Of a DNA stretch of 64,000 nt, positions 55,963 through 64,000 are shown piece by piece. Location: contig JAYXKI010000005.1 of assembly GCA_037892935.1 (NCBI GenBank), positions 1,240,001-1,304,000 of the forward strand, read 5' to 3'. Every line of letters begins with the position of its first letter. The stretch's first letter is position 1. Both the position numbers and the translations under genes were made by a program. Below the pieces are notes generated by a model. That model saw nothing but the letters and a program-made list of their open reading frames with translations. It was not told the DNA's origin and did no database searches. This stretch comes from Phlebopus portentosus. Taxonomy: Eukaryota > Basidiomycota > Agaricomycetes > Boletales > Boletinellaceae.

Positions 55963-58401
55963 CTACAATGCACGTTTACGATAGTAATATTTCCGAGGCG
56001 GTTCTTGATTTGACGTCGATGACTGCTGGCCGCTCGAAGGTGTTGCAGAAGTGGAAGCAGCAGATGCCGGTGCGCTACTAGGAGGCGAATGCTCTCGCGA
56101 TCGTTTTGCAGGTTGCACAGAACGAGTTACAGGAGCACTTGGAAGGCTAGCTTCTGACGGATTCGGTGAAGCGACGTGGGTGAGGTTGGCGTAGGAACTC
56201 GGTACCAACGGTTGTACTGGTACCGGTGCCGGTCTTGATGTGGTCTGACCCACTGGAGGCACTTGAGGGACAGTCTACATATCACGTTCGTTAAATTCCG
56301 GTTTCTTAAAAACACTATATTCATAAGGAAACGTACCGACTCTACCGTTACGTTGAGAAACCGGTTATAAGGAACTACGATATTTCCAGACGCATAGTTG
56401 TCTATATTTTGTTCTGATACTCGAAGAAAATACTGCCGGAAGCGTCCTCGAAAGACAAATGCCTTTGCTGGGCCTTTGAGGTAATCTCTCAACTTATGAA
56501 TTATATATGAAGCGAAATAGAACGCTCACCATCAATTCTTGATGGTCCACTTTGTAACGAATGACAGAAAAACATCGTGTCGAGCCAGTAGTCACTCTTC
56601 CCACTCGGACTGAGTGGCAAGATCAATTCCACGAGAATTGGTTCAGTGTTCGGGAACCTCTTGTCTGCGATCATAACTGATACGAGATGATTCTCAGGAG
56701 GAGTCTCGCGCTCCGCCAGAATAGCTTCGGACTCATAATGCATCTTCAGCGAAGGACCTTGAAAAGGCGTTCCACCAACCGACTGTGACGAGGGACTGGG
56801 AGCGGAACTAGATGCGTATGATATTGCACTCGGCAAGATCTGTGAAGGAAGACGCGGGTAACCTGCATTATTCTGCGTCGCGGTTGGTCGGGGTTCATCG
56901 CGACTCGTAGACGCTTCCGAAATAGATAGATTTACGCTTGATGGTTCGCAGCTACTTTCGCGCGACTGTGTTCCTGTAGTAGTGCTACCACTATTCACTG
57001 GGGTCGTAGTCTTCGATGGTCCAGAATCTCGCTGAACTCCATTAGCGGACGTCGCCTGCCTACTGCTTTCCTTACGCAGCTTATACTCGAAATAAGGCGA
57101 AGGCGTCTCGGTGCTAGAAACTGGTCCGGAAGCAGAGAAAAGAGGTTGTTTTGGGAGAGTAGAAACGGGGCGTTCGGATTGTGAGGAAGGAGACGCAGGT
57201 GATGTCCGTACTCTAAAGATCCCTCGTTTACGTTGCTCATCGTTCTTGGCCCCACCATTTGCTTGTTCCGTCCGTTTATCTCGCTTCTTTTGAGACGAGA
57301 AGGAGCTATCAGAACTAGCGTCGTCATCAGAAGTCGGACCAGAAGAAGGCTCATAGCTTTCATTGCTGACTGTCCGGCGTAGAGTCGGAGTGGCTTCAGG
57401 CACAATTTCTGTTCTATCGCCAGTGGACTCCGGTTCAGGTTGTGGAGGAGGAGCGCTCGAGTCAGGCAAGTTTTCAGCCTCGGAATAAGCATTTGACGCT
57501 GAGGCAAAGAAGCTCTCAACTATTGCCCTATAGTCTGGGGAGGAGCCATCGTCTGTTGTAGAAACAGGATGTGACGCCGATGTCAAGGCGTCATTTGCGT
57601 TCTGACTTGTGTGCTGCGGAACAGCCTCGCCAGCAGCACTCTGGATATGTTCCAAGGACGCTTGGTGATGTGCTTCTAGGAGATTCCCTTGGAACGAAGG
57701 GACCTCGTTGAGCGGAAACGTGCTTGTGGCTTGTTGCATTGCGTTATGGGCAAACATGTTCGTGTCGTTTCCATTCTGTGACCCTGTACCTAGACCAAAC
57801 ATGTCGTAAGATGGTTGCCCGGGAATGTTGAAGCCATTCCATCCCGTAACGGACTCCTGAGCCGCTATAGTAGATTGTTCAGTCAGTGGCCCAAAGGCAG
57901 CAGCCGCATCATTCTCATAGACTTTGGAAGGAAGTGATAGACCCGACGAAGGAAGCGAACCAGATGGTTGTTCCGATGGGGCATAAAAACCATTCGCGTG
58001 GTTCGGACCGAGCTGGGAAAAAGTGCCAAAGCCAAAGAGACCCTGCGTTTGATTCTGTCCGAATTGAAAGCCAATTGGCGGACGAATGACAGGTGCATCC
58101 TCCGCTGCAGATAGCTGAGATACAGACGTCGCATACTCGTCTTCGGAATAATCTAGTTGACTATGACTGGAAGATAGGTTATGCTGGGCATAATCGTTCA
58201 GACCATAGTCCTGCCGAAACAGCTCGAAACGTACTGCAGACGCATCGGAATCCGTGCTGCTAGATCTCCTATTGGAAGGGATCGTTCAGTTAAAGATAAA
58301 TCATTGCAGATGTATTCGACTTACGAGCCAATAGCTCTTCCTTCTCCAATCTTGTCCGTCCTTCCCCTTGTGCGGGATGACACCGGAGCTGTATCATCCA
58401 T
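55963..58401 (-). CDS. large low-complexity protein, function unknown
   Basis: Start at 58401 (MDDTAPVSSRTRGRTDKIGE), an intron near 58262-58322, then a Ser/Gln/Asn/Gly-rich region (FQFGQNQTQGLFGFGTFSQL, YDMFGLGTGSQNGND) and a long Ser/Thr/Pro-rich, probably disordered stretch with a basic cluster near 57230-57300 (SSQKKRDKRTEQANGGAKND). A folded part near the C-terminus reads SVMIADKRFPNTEPILVELI, DYWLDTMFFCHSLQSGPSRI and, after an intron (about 56473-56528), LRDYLKGPAKAFVFRGRFRQ and NIVVPYNRFLNV. Another intron (about 56275-56335) leads to a Pro/Ser-rich tail ending RKYYYRKRAL at 55963. I recognise no family. The pattern (disordered, Ser-rich, small conserved core) is usual for basidiomycete regulatory proteins. 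Confidence 0.7.
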
Positions 58402-58496
58402 CGGGATCGTTTACGCAGTACCTTAGTCTAGGAGGAAAGGAGCTTTTGTAGGCAGAATATAAAGGATGGTGGTGGCCCCCCTTTACGAGGGCTCTA
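58402..58496. other. short spacer
   Basis: Upstream flank of the low-complexity gene. No feature seen. Confidence 0.3.
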
Positions 58497-59075
58497 CATA
58501 GTCGGGGAGAGAGCGCCATGGAAATTTAGACGCGACAGAGCTGTAGTGGATTTGACGCGCCTCGGCAATCGCCGGCTATTGTCCCGACTCAATATTTTTC
58601 CTTCGAGCCTTTCCCTTTCCTTCCAGCTGCATTGTATCCCTTTGTTCTGTAATTCGTCAAAGCTATGCCTCCTTTGATGACGATGGCTCTGCGATAATTC
58701 TTGGCCACTACAATCAAAGCGAGACATTGAAAGCCTTTCATGTTCGTGACATCTTACGCGAACGTTCGGTTGAGTGGTTCTGTACGGCTTCCGGGTCGAC
58801 CGAACCTGCAAGGCTGATTTGAGTGAATCAACATCGGTAAGCACGTTACGCAGAAGCACAATATCATTGGTGCGCCCTTACCCTTTGCTTCACCGTTTCT
58901 CCAGATCTTCGAAATCGTTATTGTGCATTAATGATTTGACTAGACCCTCAGGCTGATCTTGAAGCGATCGACGGATCTTCTCTTCTGGGAACTGGGCGGG
59001 CACCAACCTTGAACGTTGTGCCACTCTCTCGATCTTTATTTTCTCTTCATCTTTCCAAATCCACGTCTGCTAGTG
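58497..59075 (-). pseudogene. decayed minus-strand coding remnant, unrecognised
   Basis: One minus-strand frame reads DEEKIKIERVAQRSRLVPAQ, FPEEKIRRSLQDQPEGLVKS, NNDFEDLEKR, then stop-SKG-stop-GRT, then NDIVLLRNVLTDVDSLKSAL and VRSTRKPYRTTQPNVRV in the same frame. The two stops (TGA, TAA about 58905-58925) could each come from TGG or CAA by a single transition. No good start codon is seen before the plus-strand gene at 59114. It may be a relic, or an unspliced arrangement I cannot resolve. Confidence 0.3.
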
Positions 59076-59113
59076 TGCATTAAATTATCCATTCCCAATC
59101 TCTCGCTTCGACC

Positions 59114-59770
59114 ATGCAGCAAGCAATAAACAGACTTCGCCGGCCTGCCGGCGAACAAAGGAATCTACACCTGAACATGAACAAACCTCTTCCTACTCCT
59201 CGAGAACAACTTCCACAGAAATCTAGACGCTCTTCTAAGTCTCCTAAATCGAGTCAAATGAGCTCTCCTATTCCTATCATCTCGGTGGACGACTCCGCTT
59301 GCAACTTGGACTATGAGTATGACTGCTCTCCTCAATATCTTTCCGTGCCATCCGCGCCTGTATTTGCACCTTCTCGGCGAGCCTCCTTCCACCCGGGCTT
59401 TATCGCTGGCAGGCTGATGCCACGCAGGAGGATGATGCCACCACCACCCGCAAGACCGGCAAGACCGACAAGACCAGTAAGACCTCCACCTCCAACGACA
59501 CAACAAATCCGAGCCTCAGTCATGTGCTTTCTGGAACAGCAGGAACGCGAGATGCGGCTGGAGGTACAACGCGTGGGCACCGAGATTCACGATCTGAGGC
59601 GTTGTGTTCGTGCGGTCAAACGCGAGCAGAGCCAGATTCAGGCTCGCAGTCAGTTTCGGAATGAGGCTCAGACACGCGTACGCTTCGTGCCAGTAGAAGA
59701 GTTCGAGTCCGGATCTGGATCCGATGCGGATACGGAGGAGGTGAACGTGGTGGTCATCGCTGCGAATTGA
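59114..59770 (+). CDS. proline-rich protein with C-terminal helical region, unknown function
   Basis: Single open frame of 218 residues from MQQAINRLRRPAGEQRNLHL. The N-terminal half is basic and Ser/Pro-rich (KSRRSSKSPKSSQMSS). The middle has a Pro/Arg repeat (PPPPARPARPTRPVRPPPPT). A predicted helix follows (FLEQQEREMRLEVQRVGTEI, LRRCVRAVKREQSQIQARSQ) and an acidic tail (ESGSGSDADTEEVNVV). No introns and no recognised domain. The long uninterrupted frame and typical upstream C/T tract support a real gene. Confidence 0.6.
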   Translation: MQQAINRLRRPAGEQRNLHLNMNKPLPTPREQLPQKSRRSSKSPKSSQMSSPIPIISVDDSACNLDYEYDCSPQYLSVPSAPVFAPSRRASFHPGFIAGRLMPRRRMMPPPPARPARPTRPVRPPPPTTQQIRASVMCFLEQQEREMRLEVQRVGTEIHDLRRCVRAVKREQSQIQARSQFRNEAQTRVRFVPVEEFESGSGSDADTEEVNVVVIAAN

Positions 59771-60098
59771 AACACGCTGTTTGTTTATTATGACCGATTC
59801 GATAATCGGTGCTGGCAGTTGTAGTTGAGCATGATCTAGATTCTGTATGCATAGTGTTTACTATCCGACACGATGTATCCATAATACTTTTAATTTCTTG
59901 TTGTTTACGCGCTGTGTGCGAGATGTGCGCTGACCGCACGCGGTGCGCCGACAATCATGAAACTCTAAGTTCCGACTCATCCCGTGTTAGGAGGCTAGTC
60001 ACGAGTTCGCATATATTTAAGCAACAGCGTTAACGCACCAGTGCACCATCATCCATCCATCGAGAGCATCACCATTAACCTCCACATCTAATAACAGT
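59771..60098. other. intergenic between two plus-strand genes
   Basis: About 330 bp. No gene or repeat recognised. The last 60 bp are C/A-rich 5' leader. Confidence 0.35.
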
Positions 60099-60627
60099 AT
60101 GAGTAAGTATAAGACTGTCTTGGTTGGATATACAAGCTGACTATCTCGCATCGTAGCGGACGACATTAACATGAACACCAGCTCAACCCCATCAGCTCCG
60201 CGGCCCGCACGTCAGAGGAGACACTCATCCTTCGACGACGAGACGATGCACAGTTTAGAGAAGCAGCTCGCACATCGTCCGGACAAGCACGAGCTCATCG
60301 AGCGGAACATCCTCAAAGGTCAATCTATCGTCAAATCTATCTCTTTACACTCTCATCTGATGATTGACTTGATATAGATGACCGCGTTGCCCCAGCTCTC
60401 CAAGCCGCTCGTGAACAGCTCGAGAAGTCCCAGCTGCAGGACAAGCTGGAGCATGCGATTACGAATAGGCCGAAGCCCGAAGAACTCGTCAAGGAGGGTA
60501 TTTTGTTGCGTGCGTCCGGCGTTTCTTGTTCTTGATGCACTTGTCATGTCGTGTCTGACTCGTACTCATTGTTGGGGCTCGATTTGATCTCGATATAGCT
60601 GATGAAGCGCCTACTGCTTCGGCATAG
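60099..60627 (+). CDS. small RPEL-repeat protein
   Basis: Exon 1 is only ATG plus one base (60099-60102). After a short intron (60103-60156) the reading is DDINMNTSSTPSAPRPARQR, then LEKQLAHRPDKHELIERNIL. An intron follows (about 60318-60376), then RVAPALQAAREQLEKSQLQD, KLEHAITNRPKPEELVKEGI, a third intron (about 60509-60599) and ADEAPTASA ending at 60627. Two RPEL units are visible (RPDKHELIERNIL and RPKPEELVKEGIL), spaced about 44 residues apart. RPEL motifs bind monomeric actin in animals. In fungi, proteins of this size with paired RPEL motifs are widespread and little studied. About 108 residues. Confidence 0.85.
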
Positions 60628-60927
60628 TACTTCTCAGGTATCCCAATTGCATAGTCCCAGCCAGGACAGGACAGGAGGTGTAATAAAGTGAACCTGTATT
60701 TGTAGTACGAAGGAAGGGAAGGCTACGTTTTCTTGCTCTGTAACTATTCTGCGCCATTATCTTCAACATTCAAAGATATGTATAGTAAAAGATTCAAGAC
60801 TCACAGTTAATATATATGTAGTGCTAGTTGTTTGTGGTACGATGGTTTGATGAAGGTCGAACAGCGGATGGCTCTAATGTGTATTCAATAGAGAAGAGAA
60901 AGAGAGACTTCGAGCTCAAGTTTAATC
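60628..60927. other. convergent 3' region
   Basis: 3' flanks of the RPEL gene and the DUF1279 gene. No gene seen. Confidence 0.35.
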
Positions 60928-61632
60928 TCAGTCCCGATCCCTTCGCATTCGACTACGCATCTCCCTCGCGGCTCTCTTCGTGCCCTCTCCACCGGCCCAT
61001 CCTCTCCTCGTAAGCCATCCGACCAACTTCGGTGTAAGCGCAGCAGTCAAGCCGACCCGGATCGGCAAGAATAGCGTCTTGTGCACCGTATACGCAAGGA
61101 CGATCATGGCGTAGAGACTCTCGCGGCCTGTTTGCGAGGCAGGTGATGTGTCGTATTCCTGTTTGCCCGGTTCGGTAGGTGCTGAATGTAAGACGGAGGC
61201 GACGCGCTGCTTGACGGCGTCTGCGACGTGCTGGACTTGTTCGGCGCCGATGACGTTGATGGCGGCAAAAGCGACACTAAAGTCGAGTGTGGAGATGATG
61301 ATGTATACGCCTAATGCGTACCATCCATACGTCTTGATGAGGTGTTTGAGACGGTCCGAGAGCGTCGCGTCGGGACCTAGACTCGATCGGGAACCAGAAC
61401 GAGACGGGCCCTCCCTGTTGTCGATACGGGAAGAGGGTGAAGGAGAGCGAGGTGGAGAGGGAGAGCGCGAACGAAGGGGAGAATATGAGAACATTCGCCA
61501 GGAAGAGTGTGCTGCTGGCAATGTTGGACGCTGGATTACTATTCGAGAAGTGATTGGGAGGATTGGACGAGAGATGAAGGACGCTCTTGGGACGAGCAGC
61601 CTGAGGCCTGGTAGCATTGGTATTCGTGGCAT
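60928..61632 (-). CDS. mitochondrial DUF1279 (FAM210/NAT2-like) protein
   Basis: Start at 61632 (MPRIPMLPGLRLLVPRASFI); an upstream in-frame ATG at 61707 is possible. The N-terminus is rich in Arg/Ser/Pro without acids, like a mitochondrial presequence (PILPITSRIVIQRPTLPAAH). A Ser/Pro/Arg linker follows. The DUF1279 domain reads LSDRLKHLIKTYGWYALGVY, IIISTLDFSVAFAAINVIGA, then LYAMIVLAYTVHKTLFLPIR and GLTAALTPKLVGWLTRRGW, with two membrane segments. The motif YG-YALGVY, followed by STLDFSVAF and by LAYTVHKTLFLPIR, is diagnostic. A basic tail (REMRSRMRRDRD) ends at 60928. No introns seen. Predicted inner-membrane protein; role not fixed by sequence. Confidence 0.88.
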   Translation of the reverse strand: MPRIPMLPGLRLLVPRASFISRPILPITSRIVIQRPTLPAAHSSWRMFSYSPLRSRSPSPPRSPSPSSRIDNREGPSRSGSRSSLGPDATLSDRLKHLIKTYGWYALGVYIIISTLDFSVAFAAINVIGAEQVQHVADAVKQRVASVLHSAPTEPGKQEYDTSPASQTGRESLYAMIVLAYTVHKTLFLPIRVGLTAALTPKLVGWLTRRGWAGGEGTKRAAREMRSRMRRDRD

Positions 61633-61920
61633 GGTCCTGTCCTGGCAGCAGATAAATGTATAATAGAGTATCAGGAGGCGTGGACGACGAGGACGAGGTA
61701 CTGGCAAGTGCGTCCGACTGTCCGAGTCTGAGAGCTTTTTTTTTTCTTTTCAAGATGAAGGTGACGATCTGCTTCGGCTCGGCTGTGTGACGTATGTCAC
61801 GTGCAGCTTCCCTTTCCAATCAATGATTCAATCTGTTTCCGGTTTCGATTAGCGACCGACGCGACAAGCCTGGGCGACCATTCTCACTCATCCAAGAGGC
61901 CCTTGCTCACACTCACAACT

Positions 61921-63208
61921 ATGCTACCCTCCACACTCCTTATCCTCATTCCCTCTCTTCTCCGTGCTGCATTCGTACAAGCAGACAACAACTTTGGCGA
62001 AAGCTGCGAGCGAGTCAATAACAGACTCCAGACAGGTACTTATCAATTCGCCAGCGACTGTGACGCAGAGACCTACTGCGCGGACAACAGCACATGTGCT
62101 CTCAAAGGCTGCAGAAAAGACATCTTTCCTTTTGGATACGCTCAGGGTGCAGACCTTCCGCCGCTGTGTGACCAAGGCCAGTTTTGTCCTGATGAGGGAG
62201 ACGCTTGCCAATCACTCCTCCGCGTTGACAGCCCGTGCCAGCTGAACCGTGACGACGAGTGCGAGGCCCCGCCGAATTGGAGAGACCTTGCGGATGATAA
62301 GTTCGGGTTGAATGTGAACGGTTCCGTCTGCCTTAACTTCCAGTGCATGTGGGCGAACGTCACCGTCGGACTCAACTGTGTTGTTGAGAATACGCCGTAT
62401 ATCATTTATGGTACAAATAATCAAGAGGAGATTGATATAGTCTCAAGGTCAGTTAGTTGAGCATTTCGTCTTCATGTATTCATGTTTCACCTCCAGAGAT
62501 AACTGTGCACTGGATTTGTACTGCGACGCTCAGACGCTCGTTTGTATGCAAAAAAAGAATGTGGGCGACTCGTGCGAAGCCGACAAAGAGTATGATATTT
62601 TTTTCCGCCTACTCATGTCTTATGACCGACGACTTCTGCAGGTGTCTATCGATGAACTGTCTATCTTCGCTAAAGTGCGGCGAGGAAATTGATGCCGCAG
62701 CACACGTCGGAATTTGGGTGTACATAATCGTTGGAATAGGCATATTCGGAGGCATTTTCGGCACCTTGATCGCTTTGTTCTTCCTGCATGCCAAGCAACG
62801 TGACAACGAGCGTGAAAAGCGTCTTCAATACTGGAGGGAGCAGGTTCGTCTGCATTCCTACTTTCCATCTTCCGGAACACGAATTGAAGTCGCTGACTTT
62901 TTCCAACTTCTTCCCGCTTAACATAGAATGCATTCCGTCAAAACATCATGCAGATGCGCGATACAGCTCGCGCGTCGCTTCTTTCATTACCGAACGGTGC
63001 TAGCGGGAGCGGGAGCAACAGCGCACGAAGCACGCTTTATAGCCGAGACGGTGGATCGGACGAATCGAACATGCCTATTCTGCAGAACTCTGGAACGAAG
63101 GGTAGCGGACTTCGACACCAACAGTACACGAAGAGCATGGAAGGAGATGAGTATGATGGGACTTATGAGAGTGAGGGGATGCGACACCGCGTTCCTCAGG
63201 CACTTTGA
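61921..63208 (+). CDS. cysteine-rich type I membrane protein
   Basis: Start at 61921 (MLPSTLLILIPSLLRAAFVQ), a signal peptide. The extracellular part is Cys-rich with repeated short modules (NFGESCERVNNRLQTGTYQF, CDAETYCADNSTCALKGCRK, LCDQGQFCPDEGDACQSLL, CQLNRDDECE). N-glycosylation sites NGS and NVT are present. After an intron (about 62447-62495) comes DNCALDLYCDAQTLVCMQKK, another intron (about 62589-62640) and CLSMNCLSSLKCGEEIDAA. One membrane helix follows (WVYIIVGIGIFGGIFGTLIA) and a basic cytosolic tail (HAKQRDNEREKRLQYWREQ). After an intron (about 62842-62925) the Ser/Gly-rich tail ends at 63208. No family recognised beyond fungal Cys-rich surface proteins. Confidence 0.8.
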
Positions 63209-63524
63209 ACGTTTGACCAAGTGTTGACTGGACAATGTGGACGACATTGGACGATATCTTTCCTCGCATTTCCTAACAGTATATAGCATACCCTACTATT
63301 TACTAGCAATGTTTTGTCTTCTTTTTATCTAATTTTTGAGTATACAAACATTTCCTTGGCGAGAGAGGTGAGAATTGTGCTGACGTAAGATTGATGCAGT
63401 GAGTCTTCAATTACAGGCCAGCCGTGAGCCGTCATCCATCCTCCACTTCCTCTTATTATTAAAGTGTCTCGTCGACCTCGACTCTCATCACATTCCTCTG
63501 CGCATAACCAAGCGCAACGGTGGA
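63209..63524. other. intergenic between two plus-strand genes
   Basis: About 315 bp. No gene or repeat recognised. Confidence 0.35.
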
Positions 63525-64000
63525 ATGTCGTTACTCGAGCCATCCGGCTCGAACTCAGTCATTCAACCTCTCCCGTCTCTGCCACCCTCTCCGACCGAAG
63601 AAGACCTCACTGGTGGTTCTGCTTGGCATGAGATCAACGATGATGAGGAGAGTTTGAACAGTTACAGACTGAGTAACGGGAGTGTTAAAGGGAAGGAGAG
63701 AGCTCGAGAGATTTCGTTGGATGAGGATGAGAATGAAGCAGAGTTGACACCTACTAGTACTGTCGGCCCGGGGTACCCTCCGCAGAAGGATGAGGAAGAG
63801 GAGTCGAGGAGGATAGAACAGGTACGTCGTCAGAATAAGCTGTATCCAGGGAAAGCTGTCACTGAGCTACGGTTGTACACACAGAATCTGAGGCGGCTGG
63901 AAGAGGAAGAACGACAACGGCGGAAAGCTGCGCGTGGAAACGCGGCCTCCGTCTCACCCGCTAGCATCGTATCCGACGTCTCGCGACGCGCAAGCCTCCT
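63525..64000 (+). CDS. unknown acidic protein, 5' part (runs off right edge)
   Basis: Start at 63525 (MSLLEPSGSNSVIQPLPSLP). The reading continues through SPTEEDLTGGSAWHEINDDE, SLNSYRLSNGSVKGKERARE and ELTPTSTVGPGYPPQKDEEE, ending RIEQ at an intron (about 63822-63883), then NLRRLEEEERQRRKAARGNA and VSPASIVSDVSRRASLL at the window edge. A Glu/Arg-rich predicted helix begins there. The protein is too incomplete to assign. No upstream in-frame extension competes with this ATG. Confidence 0.65.
   Translation, partial: MSLLEPSGSNSVIQPLPSLPPSPTEEDLTGGSAWHEINDDEESLNSYRLSNGSVKGKERAREISLDEDENEAELTPTSTVGPGYPPQKDEEEESRRIEQVRRQNKLYPGKAVTELRLYTQNLRRLEEEERQRRKAARGNAASVSPASIVSDVSRRASL

Noticed and set aside
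59165..59506. Minus-strand Trp/Arg-rich ORF over the proline-rich gene
   Set aside because: It is the antisense of the Pro/Arg repeat; the composition is a by-product.
1..64000. tRNA or rRNA genes, CRISPR arrays, bacterial operon signals
   Set aside because: None was recognised by eye. Spliced genes show nuclear fungal DNA. A tRNA scan would be decisive, and I could not run one.

Overview
The window is nuclear DNA of a filamentous basidiomycete, most likely an Agaricomycete. Genes are dense and split by many short introns (mostly 45-75 bp, GT..AG). The recognisable proteins are fungal housekeeping proteins (VPS53, RAX2, REI1, RPS2, a complex I subunit, a MED25-like Mediator subunit, ornithine decarboxylase antizyme). 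The largest mobile element encodes a tnp2-type transposase of the kind common in mushroom-forming fungi. All calls were made by reading the sequence; no database search was run, and exon borders are by eye.

Layout. 1-5 kb: the 5' part of VPS53 (minus strand, running off the left edge), a small inverted-repeat element, and a poorly preserved minus-strand gene. 5.1-9.6 kb: a tandem duplication of an MFS (monocarboxylate-type) transporter with its promoter; the first copy reads through and the second is broken. 9.7-20.4 kb: an NCS1 purine/cytosine permease, a small complex I subunit, the large cell-surface protein RAX2 and the ribosome-assembly factor REI1. 21-36.3 kb: three tandem Na+/H+ antiporter copies (A, B, C), all on the minus strand. 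A 7.55-kb DNA transposon (25783-33337) carrying a tnp2 transposase and a second divergent ORF is inserted in copy B and flanked by a 9-bp direct duplication. 36.6-48.1 kb: RPS2, antizyme with a +1 frameshift site, an Smr-domain protein, two J-domain-like proteins, a ubiquitin-like fusion, a GX3-repeat coiled-coil protein and a TIM-barrel amidohydrolase-like protein. 48.3-55.7 kb: a MED25-like protein, an intradiol ring-cleavage dioxygenase, a 665-bp hAT-type MITE with a perfect 8-bp target duplication, and a metallo-beta-lactamase-fold protein. 55.9-64 kb: a large low-complexity protein, a proline-rich protein, an RPEL-repeat protein, a mitochondrial DUF1279 protein, a cysteine-rich single-pass membrane protein and the start of a further gene.

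The genes do not form one pathway. What is notable is local evolution: two families of membrane transporters were tandemly duplicated, and in each one copy is dying, by point lesions in the MFS copy and by a transposon plus a lost splice donor in antiporter B. The most distinctive single-gene signals are the antizyme recoding site and a divergent ubiquitin-like protein fused behind a Pro/Ala-rich leader. That protein keeps the LRGG tail but has Asn where ubiquitin has Arg72.
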